From Trichocoleus sp. FACHB-40 (GTDB taxonomy: Bacteria > Cyanobacteriota > Cyanobacteriia > Cyanobacteriales > FACHB-T130), in contig NZ_JACJPF010000062.1 in assembly GCF_014695915.1 (NCBI RefSeq), forward strand, positions 29,015 to 93,014: DNA of 64,000 nucleotides, read 5' to 3'. The notes under the pieces were generated by a model, which was not told where the DNA came from, made no database searches, and saw nothing but the letters and a program-made list of their open reading frames with translations. How positions within the stretch are numbered: position 1 is the stretch's first letter; each line of letters opens with the position of its first letter. The position numbers were made by a program, and so were the translations under genes. Positions 43,928-52,556 of the stretch are shown one piece after another.

Positions 43928-44524
43928 ATGCCTACAGGTTCTTTTGAGAAAAATAGTTTTAGTTGGCAGATACAACAGCTGCAACAACGAATTCAGGAGT
44001 GGCAAGAAACGATAAATTTTCCCGGCTTAAATAAGATGTCCTTACCATCTTGGTTGAACTCTCCTATTTTACAAACAATTGCTAAATTCGCCTTTTGGAC
44101 GCTCCTGGGTTTATTCTTAGTCTGGGCTATTTGGCAGATTGGGCAAATGTTGCGTCCTTATTTTTATGCTGCTAAAACCCAACCGAAACAGTCAGATGTG
44201 ACTACAAAAAGATCAGAAAATGAATTATCCCTTGCTCGTTGGTTAGAGCGATCGCAAAAATTCCAGCAGCAAGGTAACTACCGCGAAGCCTGTCTGTGTT
44301 TATATATGGCTATGTTGCAACGATTAAGTGACACTGAAATTGTCCCTCACCAACCCAGCCGAACTGATGGGGAATATCTGCAATTAATCCAAAATTTACC
44401 TCAGCAAAACCCCTATAAAATATTGCTTATGACGCACCAGCAGCTATGTTTTGGAAATGGGGAAGCTTCGCGCTCAGTCTTTGACAAGTGCCAGCAAGCT
44501 TATCGGGAAATTGAGACATTATGA
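43928..44524 (+). CDS. DUF4129 domain protein
   Basis: About 198 residues from ATG 43928 (a TTG at 43880 is in frame but less likely). One membrane helix (FAFWTLLGLFLVWAIWQIG) and a C-terminal cytoplasmic DUF4129 domain with ARWLERSQKFQQQGNYREACLCL and RTDGEYLQLI. Overlaps the next gene by 4 nt (ATGA). First gene of a DUF4129-DUF4350-MoxR-DUF58 unit. Confidence 0.86.
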   Translation: MPTGSFEKNSFSWQIQQLQQRIQEWQETINFPGLNKMSLPSWLNSPILQTIAKFAFWTLLGLFLVWAIWQIGQMLRPYFYAAKTQPKQSDVTTKRSENELSLARWLERSQKFQQQGNYREACLCLYMAMLQRLSDTEIVPHQPSRTDGEYLQLIQNLPQQNPYKILLMTHQQLCFGNGEASRSVFDKCQQAYREIETL

Positions 44525-45633
44525 AATCAAAGCGGCGATTATGGATATTCGGAGCGATCGCTATTGGCGCAATAATCCTGATAACTTTCCTAGCTGCGCC
44601 TGCCAATAATCAGCAGCAAAGCGGTTCTACTTATGCTCGTGACCCCGCAGGCTATGGCGCTTGGTACGCTTTCATGTCAGAACGAGGAAGCCCTATCCAG
44701 CGCTGGCAAAAACCTTTTGAGGATTTAATTGATAGCGAGGCGAAACTTCCCATTACCTTGTTGCGCGTCTACAGCCAGATGGAAGCAGAAATTTCCAAAA
44801 CAGAGCGAGAATGGGTAGACAAAGGTAATACTTTGGTGGTTCTGGGAATCCGGCATCCAGTTACAGAAGCCGCTTTTAGTACCCGCCATAATAGTCCGCA
44901 GGGAATCATAAAGATTGACACGCGGCGAAGAAAAATAGATGCGGAAGGACTTTTAAGCGATCGCTTTGGTGCGATTGTCTGGGAAGAAAGCATCGGCAAA
45001 GGAAAGGTTGTTTACGCTACTACGCCCCATCTAGCGGCTAACGCTTATCAAGATTTCAAAAGTAACTATGAATTTCTAGCACAAATTGTTACGGAATCGG
45101 GAGAAAGTAAGAAATTATCAATTCCCAACCAGCTGTTAGTAGATGAATATCTCCACGGTTACAAAGATCCAGAAGTAATCAAGCGGGAACAAGGGGAAAA
45201 CATAATTATTTATTTCACAAAAACGCCTTTATTTCCAGCTTTAGTACCGGGATTCATCCTCCTACTCGTCGCCATCTGGGGTGGTAATCGTCGTTTTGGA
45301 CAACCTCTCACCTTGTCAGCACCAGTAATAGATAATAGCGTTGCTTACATCCAAGCCTTAGCAGGTGTCTTGCAAAAAGCCAATAGCACTGAGTTTGTTG
45401 TCGAGGTGGTAGGCAAAGAAGAACAGCTACAACTGCAAAAAGCTTTAGGATTAGGACAGGTTCCCCTCGACCATCAATCTCTTATAGACGGTTGGGTACA
45501 GCAAACGGGACATCCGGCGACCGAACTAGAATCATTGCTAAATTCACATTCGCGAAAATCTAAAATGAGCGAGTTAAAATTGTTAGCTTGGTTAGAAAAA
45601 TGGGAGCAAATTCGTCGTCGCCTTCCATCTTAG
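44521..45633 (+). CDS. DUF4350 domain membrane protein
   Basis: 370 residues; N-terminal helix (WIFGAIAIGAIILITFLA), an extracytoplasmic domain (about 30-235, beginning STYARDPAGYGAWYAFMSERG) and a second helix (LVPGFILLLVAIWGG) with a cytoplasmic C-terminal part. This matches DUF4350 proteins, which usually sit between DUF4129 and MoxR genes. Function unknown. Coupled to the preceding gene by a 4-nt overlap. Confidence 0.88.
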   Translation: MKSKRRLWIFGAIAIGAIILITFLAAPANNQQQSGSTYARDPAGYGAWYAFMSERGSPIQRWQKPFEDLIDSEAKLPITLLRVYSQMEAEISKTEREWVDKGNTLVVLGIRHPVTEAAFSTRHNSPQGIIKIDTRRRKIDAEGLLSDRFGAIVWEESIGKGKVVYATTPHLAANAYQDFKSNYEFLAQIVTESGESKKLSIPNQLLVDEYLHGYKDPEVIKREQGENIIIYFTKTPLFPALVPGFILLLVAIWGGNRRFGQPLTLSAPVIDNSVAYIQALAGVLQKANSTEFVVEVVGKEEQLQLQKALGLGQVPLDHQSLIDGWVQQTGHPATELESLLNSHSRKSKMSELKLLAWLEKWEQIRRRLPS

Positions 45634-45667
45634 GAGCGTGGAGTCAACAAAATGCAATTTTATTTGG

Positions 45668-45698
45668 TAGAGTGGGTTACGCTTACGAAGCACTCTAC
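45668..45698. repeat. Hairpin repeat between DUF4350 and moxR genes
   Basis: Inverted arms GTAGAGTG (about 45667-45674) and CACTCTAC (45691-45698) with a 16-base middle. A common spacer repeat type; may reduce read-through but the operon continues in the same direction. Confidence 0.5.
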
Positions 45699-45736
45699 AA
45701 ATTTTAAAAAATGGGGAAATTATTAACAACTAAATT

Positions 45737-46684
45737 ATGAATGAAGCCACTATATTTACCCGCCTGGGTCAAACTTTAGATAAAATAATTGTCGGTCAAT
45801 CTTCCCTGGTACAGCAGTTACTAATAGCGCTGCTAAGTGGTGGACACGTAATTATTGAGGGAGTACCAGGAACGGGAAAAACCCTACTGGTAAAAGTGCT
45901 GGCAAAGTTAATCCAAGCAGATTTTCGTCGGATTCAGCTAACACCGGATATTTTGCCATCAGATATTTTAGGAACGAATATTTTTGACATAAATAGCCGC
46001 AGTTTTACCTTGAAAAAAGGGCCAGTTTTTACCCAAGTTTTGCTGGCGGATGAAATTAACCGCACACCACCAAAAACCCAAGCAGCGCTGTTAGAAGCAA
46101 TGGAAGAACAGCAGGTGACGCTAGATGGGGAAACTTTGCGGCTGTCTGATTTATTTTGGGTGATTGCTACCCAAAATTCTCTAGAATTTGAAGGAACTTA
46201 TCCTCTACCAGAAGCACAATTAGACCGATTTTTATTTAAACTTGTTGTAGATTACCCAGATACAGCAGCAGAAAAGCAAATGTTGCTGAATGTTCAATCC
46301 GGGTTTCGCTCAAAGGCGATAGAATTGGCTCCTCTCAAACCTATAGCAACAGTAGAGCAAATTATTAGCGCTCGTCAAGCTGTTCAAGCTGTCAAAGTGG
46401 AAGATAATATATTAGATTACTTGTTGTCTTTGGTGCAGCGATCGCGCAAACATCCCGATATCACCTTGGGGGCTTCCCCTAGATCGGCTGTAGCTTGGTT
46501 GCAAACAAGTAAGGCGCAAGCTTGGTTAGCAGGGCGAAATTATGTCACTCCTGATGATGTGAAGGTAGTTGCGTCGCCGCTTTTGCGTCACCGCCTGATC
46601 CTGAAACCAGAGGCGCAGTTGGATGGGATACAGATTGACTCTGTAATTGCGTCGCTACTAAATCAAGTATCAGTACCAAGGTAA
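45737..46684 (+). CDS. MoxR-family AAA+ ATPase
   Basis: 315 residues with Walker A GVPGTGKT (about 44-51), Walker B LLADEINRTPPKTQAALLEAM, sensor 1 VIATQNSLEFEGTYPLPEAQLDRF and the arginine/lid region HPDITLGASPRSAVAWLQT. MoxR ATPases act with DUF58/VWA proteins as chaperone-like machines that insert cofactors or assemble complexes. Next gene is the DUF58 partner. Length typical. Confidence 0.95.
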   Translation: MNEATIFTRLGQTLDKIIVGQSSLVQQLLIALLSGGHVIIEGVPGTGKTLLVKVLAKLIQADFRRIQLTPDILPSDILGTNIFDINSRSFTLKKGPVFTQVLLADEINRTPPKTQAALLEAMEEQQVTLDGETLRLSDLFWVIATQNSLEFEGTYPLPEAQLDRFLFKLVVDYPDTAAEKQMLLNVQSGFRSKAIELAPLKPIATVEQIISARQAVQAVKVEDNILDYLLSLVQRSRKHPDITLGASPRSAVAWLQTSKAQAWLAGRNYVTPDDVKVVASPLLRHRLILKPEAQLDGIQIDSVIASLLNQVSVPR

Positions 46685-46738
46685 ATATTAACTTTTCCAG
46701 GCGATCGCTTGGGAAGGTGACACATCTTGCGAGGTTTT

Positions 46739-48046
46739 ATGATTCCTTCACAACGCCTCTATTTTCTATTGCTGCTAGGAATTGCGATCGCTATCATACT
46801 AGCTATCATTTGGGACGAAAAAACCAGCATTCTTATCACCCTGCTATTCGATATTTTGATATTACTTCTAGCTGTCTGGGACGGACAACGGGTGAAGTCG
46901 AACGCTGTAAAAGTGACGCGCTATCCCTTACAGCGACTTTCGATTGGGCGGGATAATCCGGTTGTTTTATCGGTGCAATCGGGAAAGCAGTCGGCTAAAA
47001 TCCGCTTGCGGGACTACTATCCGTTAGAGTTTCAGGTTTCTAAACCAACCCTAGAAACAACAATCGACCCCAACAGCACTCAGGAACTAACTTATACTGT
47101 GCGTCCAGATAGTCGCGGTGAGTTTGTCTGGGGAGATATTCAAGTCCGCCAGCTGAGTCCTTGGGGTTTAGTTTGGCGTGACTGGAAGATCCCGGAAAGT
47201 CAGGAAGTGGCAGTTTATCCAGACTTAGTGGGGTTGCGATCGCTTTCAATTCGCCTCACCTTAGAAAACACTGGGACAATGCGCCAATCCCGACGCTTCG
47301 GTATGGGTACTGAATTCGTCGAACTGCGAGAATATGGTATCGGTGACGATACCCGCTTAATTGATTGGAAAGCAACCGCCCGCCGCAGTCGCCCACTGAT
47401 GCGCGTCTTGGAACCAGAACGCGAGCAAACTCTGATTATTTTACTCGACCGGGGACGCTTGATGACGGCACGAGTACAGGGTTTGAAGCGTTTTGATTGG
47501 GGAGTAAATAGCACACTCTCCCTAGCACTAGCTGGGTTAAATCGAGGTGACAAAGTGGGAGTCGGCGTTTTTGACCGCGAAATAATTACCTGGATTTCCC
47601 CAGAACGAGGTCAGCATCAGCTATCCAAACTAACTGAACGTCTCACCCCCATTCAACCAGTGTTGTTAGAACCCGACTATGTTGGTGCTGTAACAAAACT
47701 GGTAACTCAGCAAACTCGTCGCGCCTTGGTAGTTCTAATTACAGACATAGTTGATGTCACCGCTTCCGCTGAACTGCTTGCTGCACTAAGCCGCCTCACG
47801 CCCCGTTACTTACCTTTTTGCGTCACTCTGCGCGATCCCCAAGTTGACCGACTGGCGCACACCCCCACCCAACAAGTTGAAGCTACTTATACTCGTGCTG
47901 TCGCCCTAGATTTACTCGCCCAGCGCCAAGTAGCTTTTGCCCAACTCAAGCAAAAAGGCGTTTTAGTCTTAGATGCACCCGCCAATCAAATCAGTGAACA
48001 ACTTGTAGACCGCTATCTGCAACTCAAAGCCCGCAATCAGTTGTAA
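46739..48046 (+). CDS. DUF58 domain protein (VWA-like partner of MoxR)
   Basis: About 435 residues from ATG 46739, with GAGG 5 nt upstream (TTG 46727 also in frame). Two N-terminal helices (about 8-25 and 33-48), a beta-rich middle and a C-terminal VWA-like DUF58 module: FVELREYGIGDDTRLIDWKATARR followed by LIILLDRGRLMTA, where the MIDAS DxSxS reads DRGRL. So metal binding may be weak, as in many DUF58 proteins. Follows moxR by 42-54 nt. Confidence 0.92.
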   Translation: MIPSQRLYFLLLLGIAIAIILAIIWDEKTSILITLLFDILILLLAVWDGQRVKSNAVKVTRYPLQRLSIGRDNPVVLSVQSGKQSAKIRLRDYYPLEFQVSKPTLETTIDPNSTQELTYTVRPDSRGEFVWGDIQVRQLSPWGLVWRDWKIPESQEVAVYPDLVGLRSLSIRLTLENTGTMRQSRRFGMGTEFVELREYGIGDDTRLIDWKATARRSRPLMRVLEPEREQTLIILLDRGRLMTARVQGLKRFDWGVNSTLSLALAGLNRGDKVGVGVFDREIITWISPERGQHQLSKLTERLTPIQPVLLEPDYVGAVTKLVTQQTRRALVVLITDIVDVTASAELLAALSRLTPRYLPFCVTLRDPQVDRLAHTPTQQVEATYTRAVALDLLAQRQVAFAQLKQKGVLVLDAPANQISEQLVDRYLQLKARNQL

Positions 48047-48071
48047 TACCATAGCAATCCTTCTGTTTCTT

Positions 48072-48090
48072 CTCTTCGCGTCTTTGCGTC
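48072..48090. repeat. Dispersed 'cttcgcgtctttgcgtct' repeat
   Basis: A pyrimidine-rich run after the DUF58 stop, related to the run at 12651-12680. Confidence 0.45.
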
Positions 48091-48204
48091 TAAAGAAAAA
48101 ATTGTAGCTTGGGTTGAGCATTGTAAAAAAAAGCTAATCAGAATTTTAAGTATTTAGTCAAGCCTGAATATAGCAATCCTATTTGAGTTGTGAGCCAGCC
48201 CTTC

Positions 48205-48237
48205 AGATCCGCGACTTCTGTAAGAAGTCGCGGATCT
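48205..48237. terminator. Bidirectional terminator-like hairpin between DUF58 and SpoIIM genes
   Basis: Perfect 15-bp arms AGATCCGCGACTTCT and AGAAGTCGCGGATCT with loop GTA. It lies between two convergent genes, ending six bases before the SpoIIM stop codon. No T-run, so it may work as a stable mRNA 3' end. Confidence 0.7.
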
Positions 48238-48242
48238 CGCCC

Positions 48243-49223
48243 TCACGAATCCTTTAGGACTGCTATATTATCAAATCTTTTACGGCTGCAATATATTACT
48301 AAAAGGGTAAAAAGCACTATACCAGTAACATACTTAATCGCAGATGGAATCACTGGACTAGGCGAGAAAAAGCCCTCAATAGTACCAGCAATAATCAGCA
48401 TCGGTACAATGCCAAATAATAACTGAGCCGCCTGCAAACTATGAACTTTTAGCGCATCAGCGCGACGATATTTACCGGGAAAAAGAATAGCTTTACCTAT
48501 CAATAAACCAGCCCCACCAGCTAAAAAAATCGCAGGTAATTCCAGGGAACCGTGAGGAAAAACAAACGCCCAGAAAGGGTAAGCCAAATTATGTTGAGCA
48601 ACTAAAGCAGCGATCGCGCCAATATGCAGCCCGTTGAATGCCATGAGAAATATCGTATAGGCACCAGCAGTGATACCACCACCAACAGCACCAAAGGATA
48701 CCGAGATGTTGTTAATCATAATGCTGCTAGAAGCTAAAGGTTCAATTCCGACAATCGACCCCATCCATAATTCTTGGCGATCGCGTACCTGTGAAATCAA
48801 TTTTTCTGGAACAAGCAGCGACAAAAACACCGGATCTTGCCAAGCAAACCACCACGCAATCAGCGCCGCCAAGAAAAAAATCGCCGTCGCTACCGCCGTG
48901 TAACCAAATGTCTCTTGCACCACCGCCGGAAAACCCCAACGCACAAAATCCCGCACCGCTTCCCATTCCTGACGGCGCGAACCTTGATAAATCTGGTTAT
49001 ATGCACGAGATGTTAATTTTTGCAAATCTTGCACCAGGATATTTCCCACGTTGTTTGTCTTTGCTCTAGCCAAATCTGCCGCTACAGAACGATATAAACT
49101 AGCTAGATCCCCAATTTCCGATGCTTGCAGAGACGCAATCCCTTTTTTTTCGACTTGTCTCAAAAGGGCATCTAAGCGGTTCCAGTTCGGTTCCCGCCGC
49201 GTAATCCAACGTTGAATATTCAT
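48243..49223 (-). CDS. SpoIIM-family (DUF95) membrane protein
   Basis: 326 residues with about five to six helices and an N-terminal cytoplasmic helical region (WNRLDALLRQVEKKGIASLQ). The family motifs FGYTAVATAIFFLAALIAWW, AYTIFLMAFNGLHIGAIAAL and the FPHGSLELPAIFLAGGAGLL segment are present. In this lineage SpoIIM is not about spores; it accompanies MoxR/DUF58/RDD. Here it is on the opposite strand to the MoxR unit. Confidence 0.9.
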   Translation of the reverse strand: MNIQRWITRREPNWNRLDALLRQVEKKGIASLQASEIGDLASLYRSVAADLARAKTNNVGNILVQDLQKLTSRAYNQIYQGSRRQEWEAVRDFVRWGFPAVVQETFGYTAVATAIFFLAALIAWWFAWQDPVFLSLLVPEKLISQVRDRQELWMGSIVGIEPLASSSIMINNISVSFGAVGGGITAGAYTIFLMAFNGLHIGAIAALVAQHNLAYPFWAFVFPHGSLELPAIFLAGGAGLLIGKAILFPGKYRRADALKVHSLQAAQLLFGIVPMLIIAGTIEGFFSPSPVIPSAIKYVTGIVLFTLLVIYCSRKRFDNIAVLKDS

Positions 49224-49300
49224 GAAATTTCCCAGAATTCTCCCAGACTTGGCCTAAGATAGCGTTAAATTTTGCGCCTCACACAACTGGAGAAATCCTC

Positions 49301-50137
49301 ATGTCTAAGAATCCCAGCTTTAGCCAACCCGCAGGGCCGCTGAGTGTAGGCAATGTCGTTAGCGCTGCTTTGCGGATTTATCGCGATCGCTTCAAGTTAT
49401 ATTATGGTCTGGCGTTCACCGCTTATCTGTGGATATTAGTTCCGATTTATGGTTGGGCAAAATTCTCTGCAATCTCAGCGCTAATCTCGCGTCTTGTTTT
49501 TAGTGAATTACTCGAACGTCCGGAAACTGTAAATGATGCCCGCCGTCATGTCAATCCTCGGATGTGGCGTTTCTTCTGGGCAGGAATCTTGGTTAGTTTG
49601 ATACTTTCTGGAATAGCGCTTGCCGCCAGTATTGGCTTTGGTCTCCTGGTAGTGGTGCTGGGTGCTATCCTTGGACGGAATCCTACGGCAACTATCATTG
49701 TGAGTCTGCTGACAGTTATTGCCGTAATTGTCTTTTTGGTTGTATATATCCGGCTTATTTCCCGCTGGTTTATCGTGGAAGTGCCGTTGGCGATTGAGAA
49801 TAATATGACTGCAAATTCAGCAATTAGTCGCAGTTGGCAATTAACTGAGGGATTTGTCGGGCGACTGCAATGGATAGTCTTTGTTTCCTTTTTAATCACT
49901 CTGCCTATATCCATTGTTGTTCAAATACTTACGACTATGATTCAATTGCTATTAGGTGCTTTGTTTTCCGCAGACTCTCCCATCTTTGGGGTGCTGTATT
50001 TAGTGCTATTTTTAGCGCTAACCATAGCAAGTGGGGCGCTTTTAATACCCTTCTGGCAAGCGGTTAAAGCAGTTATCTACTACGATCTCCGCAGTCGCCG
50101 GGAAGGTTTGGGTTTGAATTTGCGCGATAATAATTAG
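49301..50137 (+). CDS. Membrane protein of the MoxR/RDD neighbourhood, 278 residues
   Basis: About six helices (roughly 35-55, 90-130, 140-160, 190-225 and 235-260) with a polar start (NPSFSQPAGPLSVGNVVSAALRIYRDRF) and a basic end. The arrangement resembles the DUF7544/glycerophosphodiester phosphodiesterase-membrane-domain type (PLSVGNVVSAALRIY). It lacks catalytic motifs, so it is not a phosphodiesterase. Divergent from SpoIIM, 66 nt upstream of the RDD gene. Confidence 0.75.
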   Translation: MSKNPSFSQPAGPLSVGNVVSAALRIYRDRFKLYYGLAFTAYLWILVPIYGWAKFSAISALISRLVFSELLERPETVNDARRHVNPRMWRFFWAGILVSLILSGIALAASIGFGLLVVVLGAILGRNPTATIIVSLLTVIAVIVFLVVYIRLISRWFIVEVPLAIENNMTANSAISRSWQLTEGFVGRLQWIVFVSFLITLPISIVVQILTTMIQLLLGALFSADSPIFGVLYLVLFLALTIASGALLIPFWQAVKAVIYYDLRSRREGLGLNLRDNN

Positions 50138-50203
50138 GTGTTTTACCTATCTTCGCCGGCTGACACTATTACCTAATTCAATCTCAAGCTTTGCTCAACT
50201 GCT

Positions 50204-50992
50204 ATGCACTTTTTTAATCGAGTTACGCTCCAAACTCCGGAAAGCGTAGAACTGGACTTTACTTTAGCAGGAATTGGCAATCGAGCTTATGCGCTGTTTA
50301 TCGACTATATTTTCTTAAGCGCAATTCTGCTGGTCTTCCTAATCGTTTGGGCAGTATTTTCTATTCAATTAGTAGCTTTAATTGAAAGTATTGCTTTAAA
50401 TAACAGTAGTTTAAGCCTTTGGCTAATAGCCATTCTGTCCTTAATTACCTTCTCAATCTATGTAGGTTATTTTGTTTTTTTTGAAGCCTTCTGGCGGGGA
50501 CAAACACCTGGTAAGCGCTTTGTCAAAATTCGCGTAATTCGTGATGATGGTAGACCGATAAGGCTACAACATTCAACGCTGCGGGCTTTGTTACGCCCTG
50601 TTGATGACATCTTGTTTCTGGGAGTGTTTTTAATCACACTTACCCGAAAAGAGAAGCGCCTGGGAGATTTGGTGGCGGGAACTATTGTGATTCAAGAAGA
50701 ACAGCAAGTTATTGCTAAAACTTTCTCAGTTTCCGAGAATGCAGAAGTTTTGGCTGATAAGTTGCAAATAGAAGCAGATTTGTCAAGCTTATTGCCAGAA
50801 GATTTTGCTGTAATTCGAGAGTATTTGCAGCGGCGTGAGGCGATGATTCCGGAAGCAAGAACGGAATTGAGCCGAAAACTGGCTAAACAGGTTAAAGAAG
50901 TCATTGCTTTGGAAAATGTGCCGCCTGGAGTAAGCGCTAATTTATTTTTGGAGGCTGTATATTTGGCATATCAGCAGCAATCATCAACCTAA
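50204..50992 (+). CDS. RDD family membrane protein
   Basis: 262 residues. RDD domain at about 20-160 with the IGNRAYALFIDYIFLSAILLV start, three helices and FWRGQTPGKRFVKIRVIRDDGRPI, containing the typical GQTPGKR signature. The C-terminal 100 residues are cytoplasmic and helical (EREAMIPEARTELSRKL type). RDD proteins may be transporters or channels; in this context they belong with SpoIIM and MoxR. A 46-bp palindrome begins 2 nt after the stop. Confidence 0.88.
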   Translation: MHFFNRVTLQTPESVELDFTLAGIGNRAYALFIDYIFLSAILLVFLIVWAVFSIQLVALIESIALNNSSLSLWLIAILSLITFSIYVGYFVFFEAFWRGQTPGKRFVKIRVIRDDGRPIRLQHSTLRALLRPVDDILFLGVFLITLTRKEKRLGDLVAGTIVIQEEQQVIAKTFSVSENAEVLADKLQIEADLSSLLPEDFAVIREYLQRREAMIPEARTELSRKLAKQVKEVIALENVPPGVSANLFLEAVYLAYQQQSST

Positions 50993-50993
50993 T

Positions 50994-51039
50994 AGAAAAA
51001 TAGTCGGGATGTACAGCTGTACATCCCGACTATTTTTCT
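50994..51039. terminator. 46-bp gapless palindrome acting as bidirectional terminator
   Basis: Perfect mirror arms of 23 bases (left half 50994-51016, right half 51017-51039), containing AAAAATAGTCGGGATGTACAG with no spacer; each strand ends its stem in a T-run. Lies between the RDD gene (plus) and the tRNA-Leu gene (minus), starting 2 nt past the RDD stop and ending 8 nt from the tRNA 3' end, so it can terminate both. Confidence 0.85.
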
Positions 51040-51046
51040 TTGGTAA

Positions 51047-51128
51047 TGCGGATGAAAGGACTTGAACCTTCACTTCTTGCGAAACTAGAACCTAAATCTA
51101 GCGCGTCTGCCAATTCCGCCACATCCGC
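51047..51128 (-). tRNA. tRNA-Leu, anticodon UAG
   Basis: 82 bases. Acceptor arms GCGGATG and CATCCGC, D-arm with the GGCAGACGCGC type, anticodon stem CTAGA/TCTAG and loop TTTAGGT (anticodon TAG, reads CUN codons), a long class II variable arm (TTTCGCAAGAAGTGA) and T-loop GGTTCAAGTCC. Discriminator A. The CCA tail is not encoded. Confidence 0.96.
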
Positions 51129-51200
51129 ATGGTGCGATCGCTATCATAGCAAAAAGTTTCACCACTGGCACGATTTTTCGCAAACACGCTGATTTCCGTT

Positions 51201-51983
51201 CTACCCCACCAGCAACGACTGGGTGCCATCAATCCACATTTCCGTGCCGCTGATGTGGCTAGAATTATCGGAAGCTAGAAATAATACTAGCTGAGCCACT
51301 TGCTCTGATGTTCCAGATTTACCGTCTGTTAAGGGAATTTGTCCTTCGGGATACTCCACAGGTTCCCGAATCTCTTCCAATTCGCGACGCTCAGTGTTTT
51401 GGTCTATATTTGTGTCAATTGCCCCTGGACAAATCACATTGACTCGAATCTTGTGTTCCGCCAGTTCCAGCGCCACCATTTTAGTAAAGGCGACCTGGGC
51501 GGCTTTGGTGCAGGCGTAGGCTGTCGCACCCGTGTTGCTAAACATTCGCGTGCCGTTGACGGAGGAGGTGACAATCACCGAACCGCCTTGCTTTTTCAGA
51601 TGAGGCACGGCATATTTGACGGTAAGGAAGGTGCCTTTGAGATTGACATCCATCGTTTTATCCCATTCTTCGGGTGTCAAATCCTCCAGCGATGCCCAGA
51701 CACCGTTAATTCCTGCATTGGCGAAGACTATATCTAAGCGTCCCCACTGATTTACCAATTGTTCCACAGCTTGTTGCATCTGCTCTGGCTCGGAGATGTC
51801 AGCCTTAAGCGTTATGGCTTCCCCGCCAGCAGCCTGAATGTCGCTAACAACTGCTTTGAGTTCGTCGTCACTTCTACCTAATGCGCCTATTTTCGCGCCT
51901 TCTTTCGCCAGCAGCACCGCCGCAGCTTTGCCAATACCCGAACCAGCACCCGTGATGAGTGCCACTTTTCCTGTAAGTTGCAT
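51201..51983 (-). CDS. Short-chain dehydrogenase/reductase
   Basis: 260 residues, classical SDR. NAD(P)-binding LITGAGSGIGKAAAVLLAKEG, NAGI at the middle, catalytic Ser in VTSSVNGTRMF, YACTK (Tyr and Lys) and PGAIDTNI at the substrate loop; C-terminal LASDNSSHISGTEMWIDGT. Glucose 1-dehydrogenase or similar substrate families cannot be separated by sequence alone. Single gene, no operon partner. Confidence 0.92.
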   Translation of the reverse strand: MQLTGKVALITGAGSGIGKAAAVLLAKEGAKIGALGRSDDELKAVVSDIQAAGGEAITLKADISEPEQMQQAVEQLVNQWGRLDIVFANAGINGVWASLEDLTPEEWDKTMDVNLKGTFLTVKYAVPHLKKQGGSVIVTSSVNGTRMFSNTGATAYACTKAAQVAFTKMVALELAEHKIRVNVICPGAIDTNIDQNTERRELEEIREPVEYPEGQIPLTDGKSGTSEQVAQLVLFLASDNSSHISGTEMWIDGTQSLLVG

Positions 51984-52163
51984 CGCCCCCTCCTCTGCTT
52001 TGATTTAATGGTTTAACAAAAAACAGGAACATTACATCCGTCTACTGGGGGAAGGATATCTTTCTGCTTCCCAGTATCCGCCTGGGAATGGCTATTTTGT
52101 TACTGAAGCGCCGCTGTGGGTCAGATTATAGTAACACCCCGGAGGCTGAGACTGTTCTAAGAG

Positions 52164-52189
52164 CGTTCCCAGGCCGCAGCCCAGGAACG
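52164..52189. repeat. CGTTCC(C)AGG hairpin repeat
   Basis: Arms CGTTCC(C)AGG and CAGGAACG with a short CCGCAGCC middle. Between the 3' end of the DUF427 gene and the promoter side of the SDR gene. Same family as 36200-36224. Confidence 0.75.
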
Positions 52190-52207
52190 GGGTTGGGGAG
52201 AGCTTTT

Positions 52208-52492
52208 TTAAGCTTCGACTTTTACACCTTTCCAGAAGGCGATGTAACCCTCAATGTTCTTGGCTTTGTCTTTTGCCTGGGGATAGTACCAAGCCGCATC
52301 TTTGTTAACCTGCCCATCGACTTCGATGGTATAATAGCTGGCTTGCCCTTTCCAGGGACAACTTGTATGGGTGTTGCTTTCTTTGAAATATTCCCGGTTG
52401 ATGGAGTCGGCTGGGAAGTAGTGGTTGTTTTCCACTACTTCGGTGCGATCGCTTTCGGCTAAAATTGCACCATTCCAAACTGCTTTTGGCAT
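52208..52492 (-). CDS. DUF427 domain protein
   Basis: 94 residues, whole-length DUF427: MPKAVWNGAILAESDRTEVVENNHYFPADSI, then SCPWKGQASYYTIEV and DAAWYYPQAKDKAKNIEGYIAFWKGV. Function of this small beta-rich family is unknown. Divergent from recQ with 64 nt between starts. Confidence 0.95.
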   Translation of the reverse strand: MPKAVWNGAILAESDRTEVVENNHYFPADSINREYFKESNTHTSCPWKGQASYYTIEVDGQVNKDAAWYYPQAKDKAKNIEGYIAFWKGVKVEA

Positions 52493-52556
52493 AACTTTAC
52501 TTTGCTTCGTGATCTATTAACATTATGAGGGGAAAAAGCAGAAGCCCTCGCTAACA

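Noticed and set aside
48243..49223. Sporulation role from the SpoIIM name
   Set aside because: The family is widespread in non-spore-formers and here sits with MoxR/DUF58/RDD genes.
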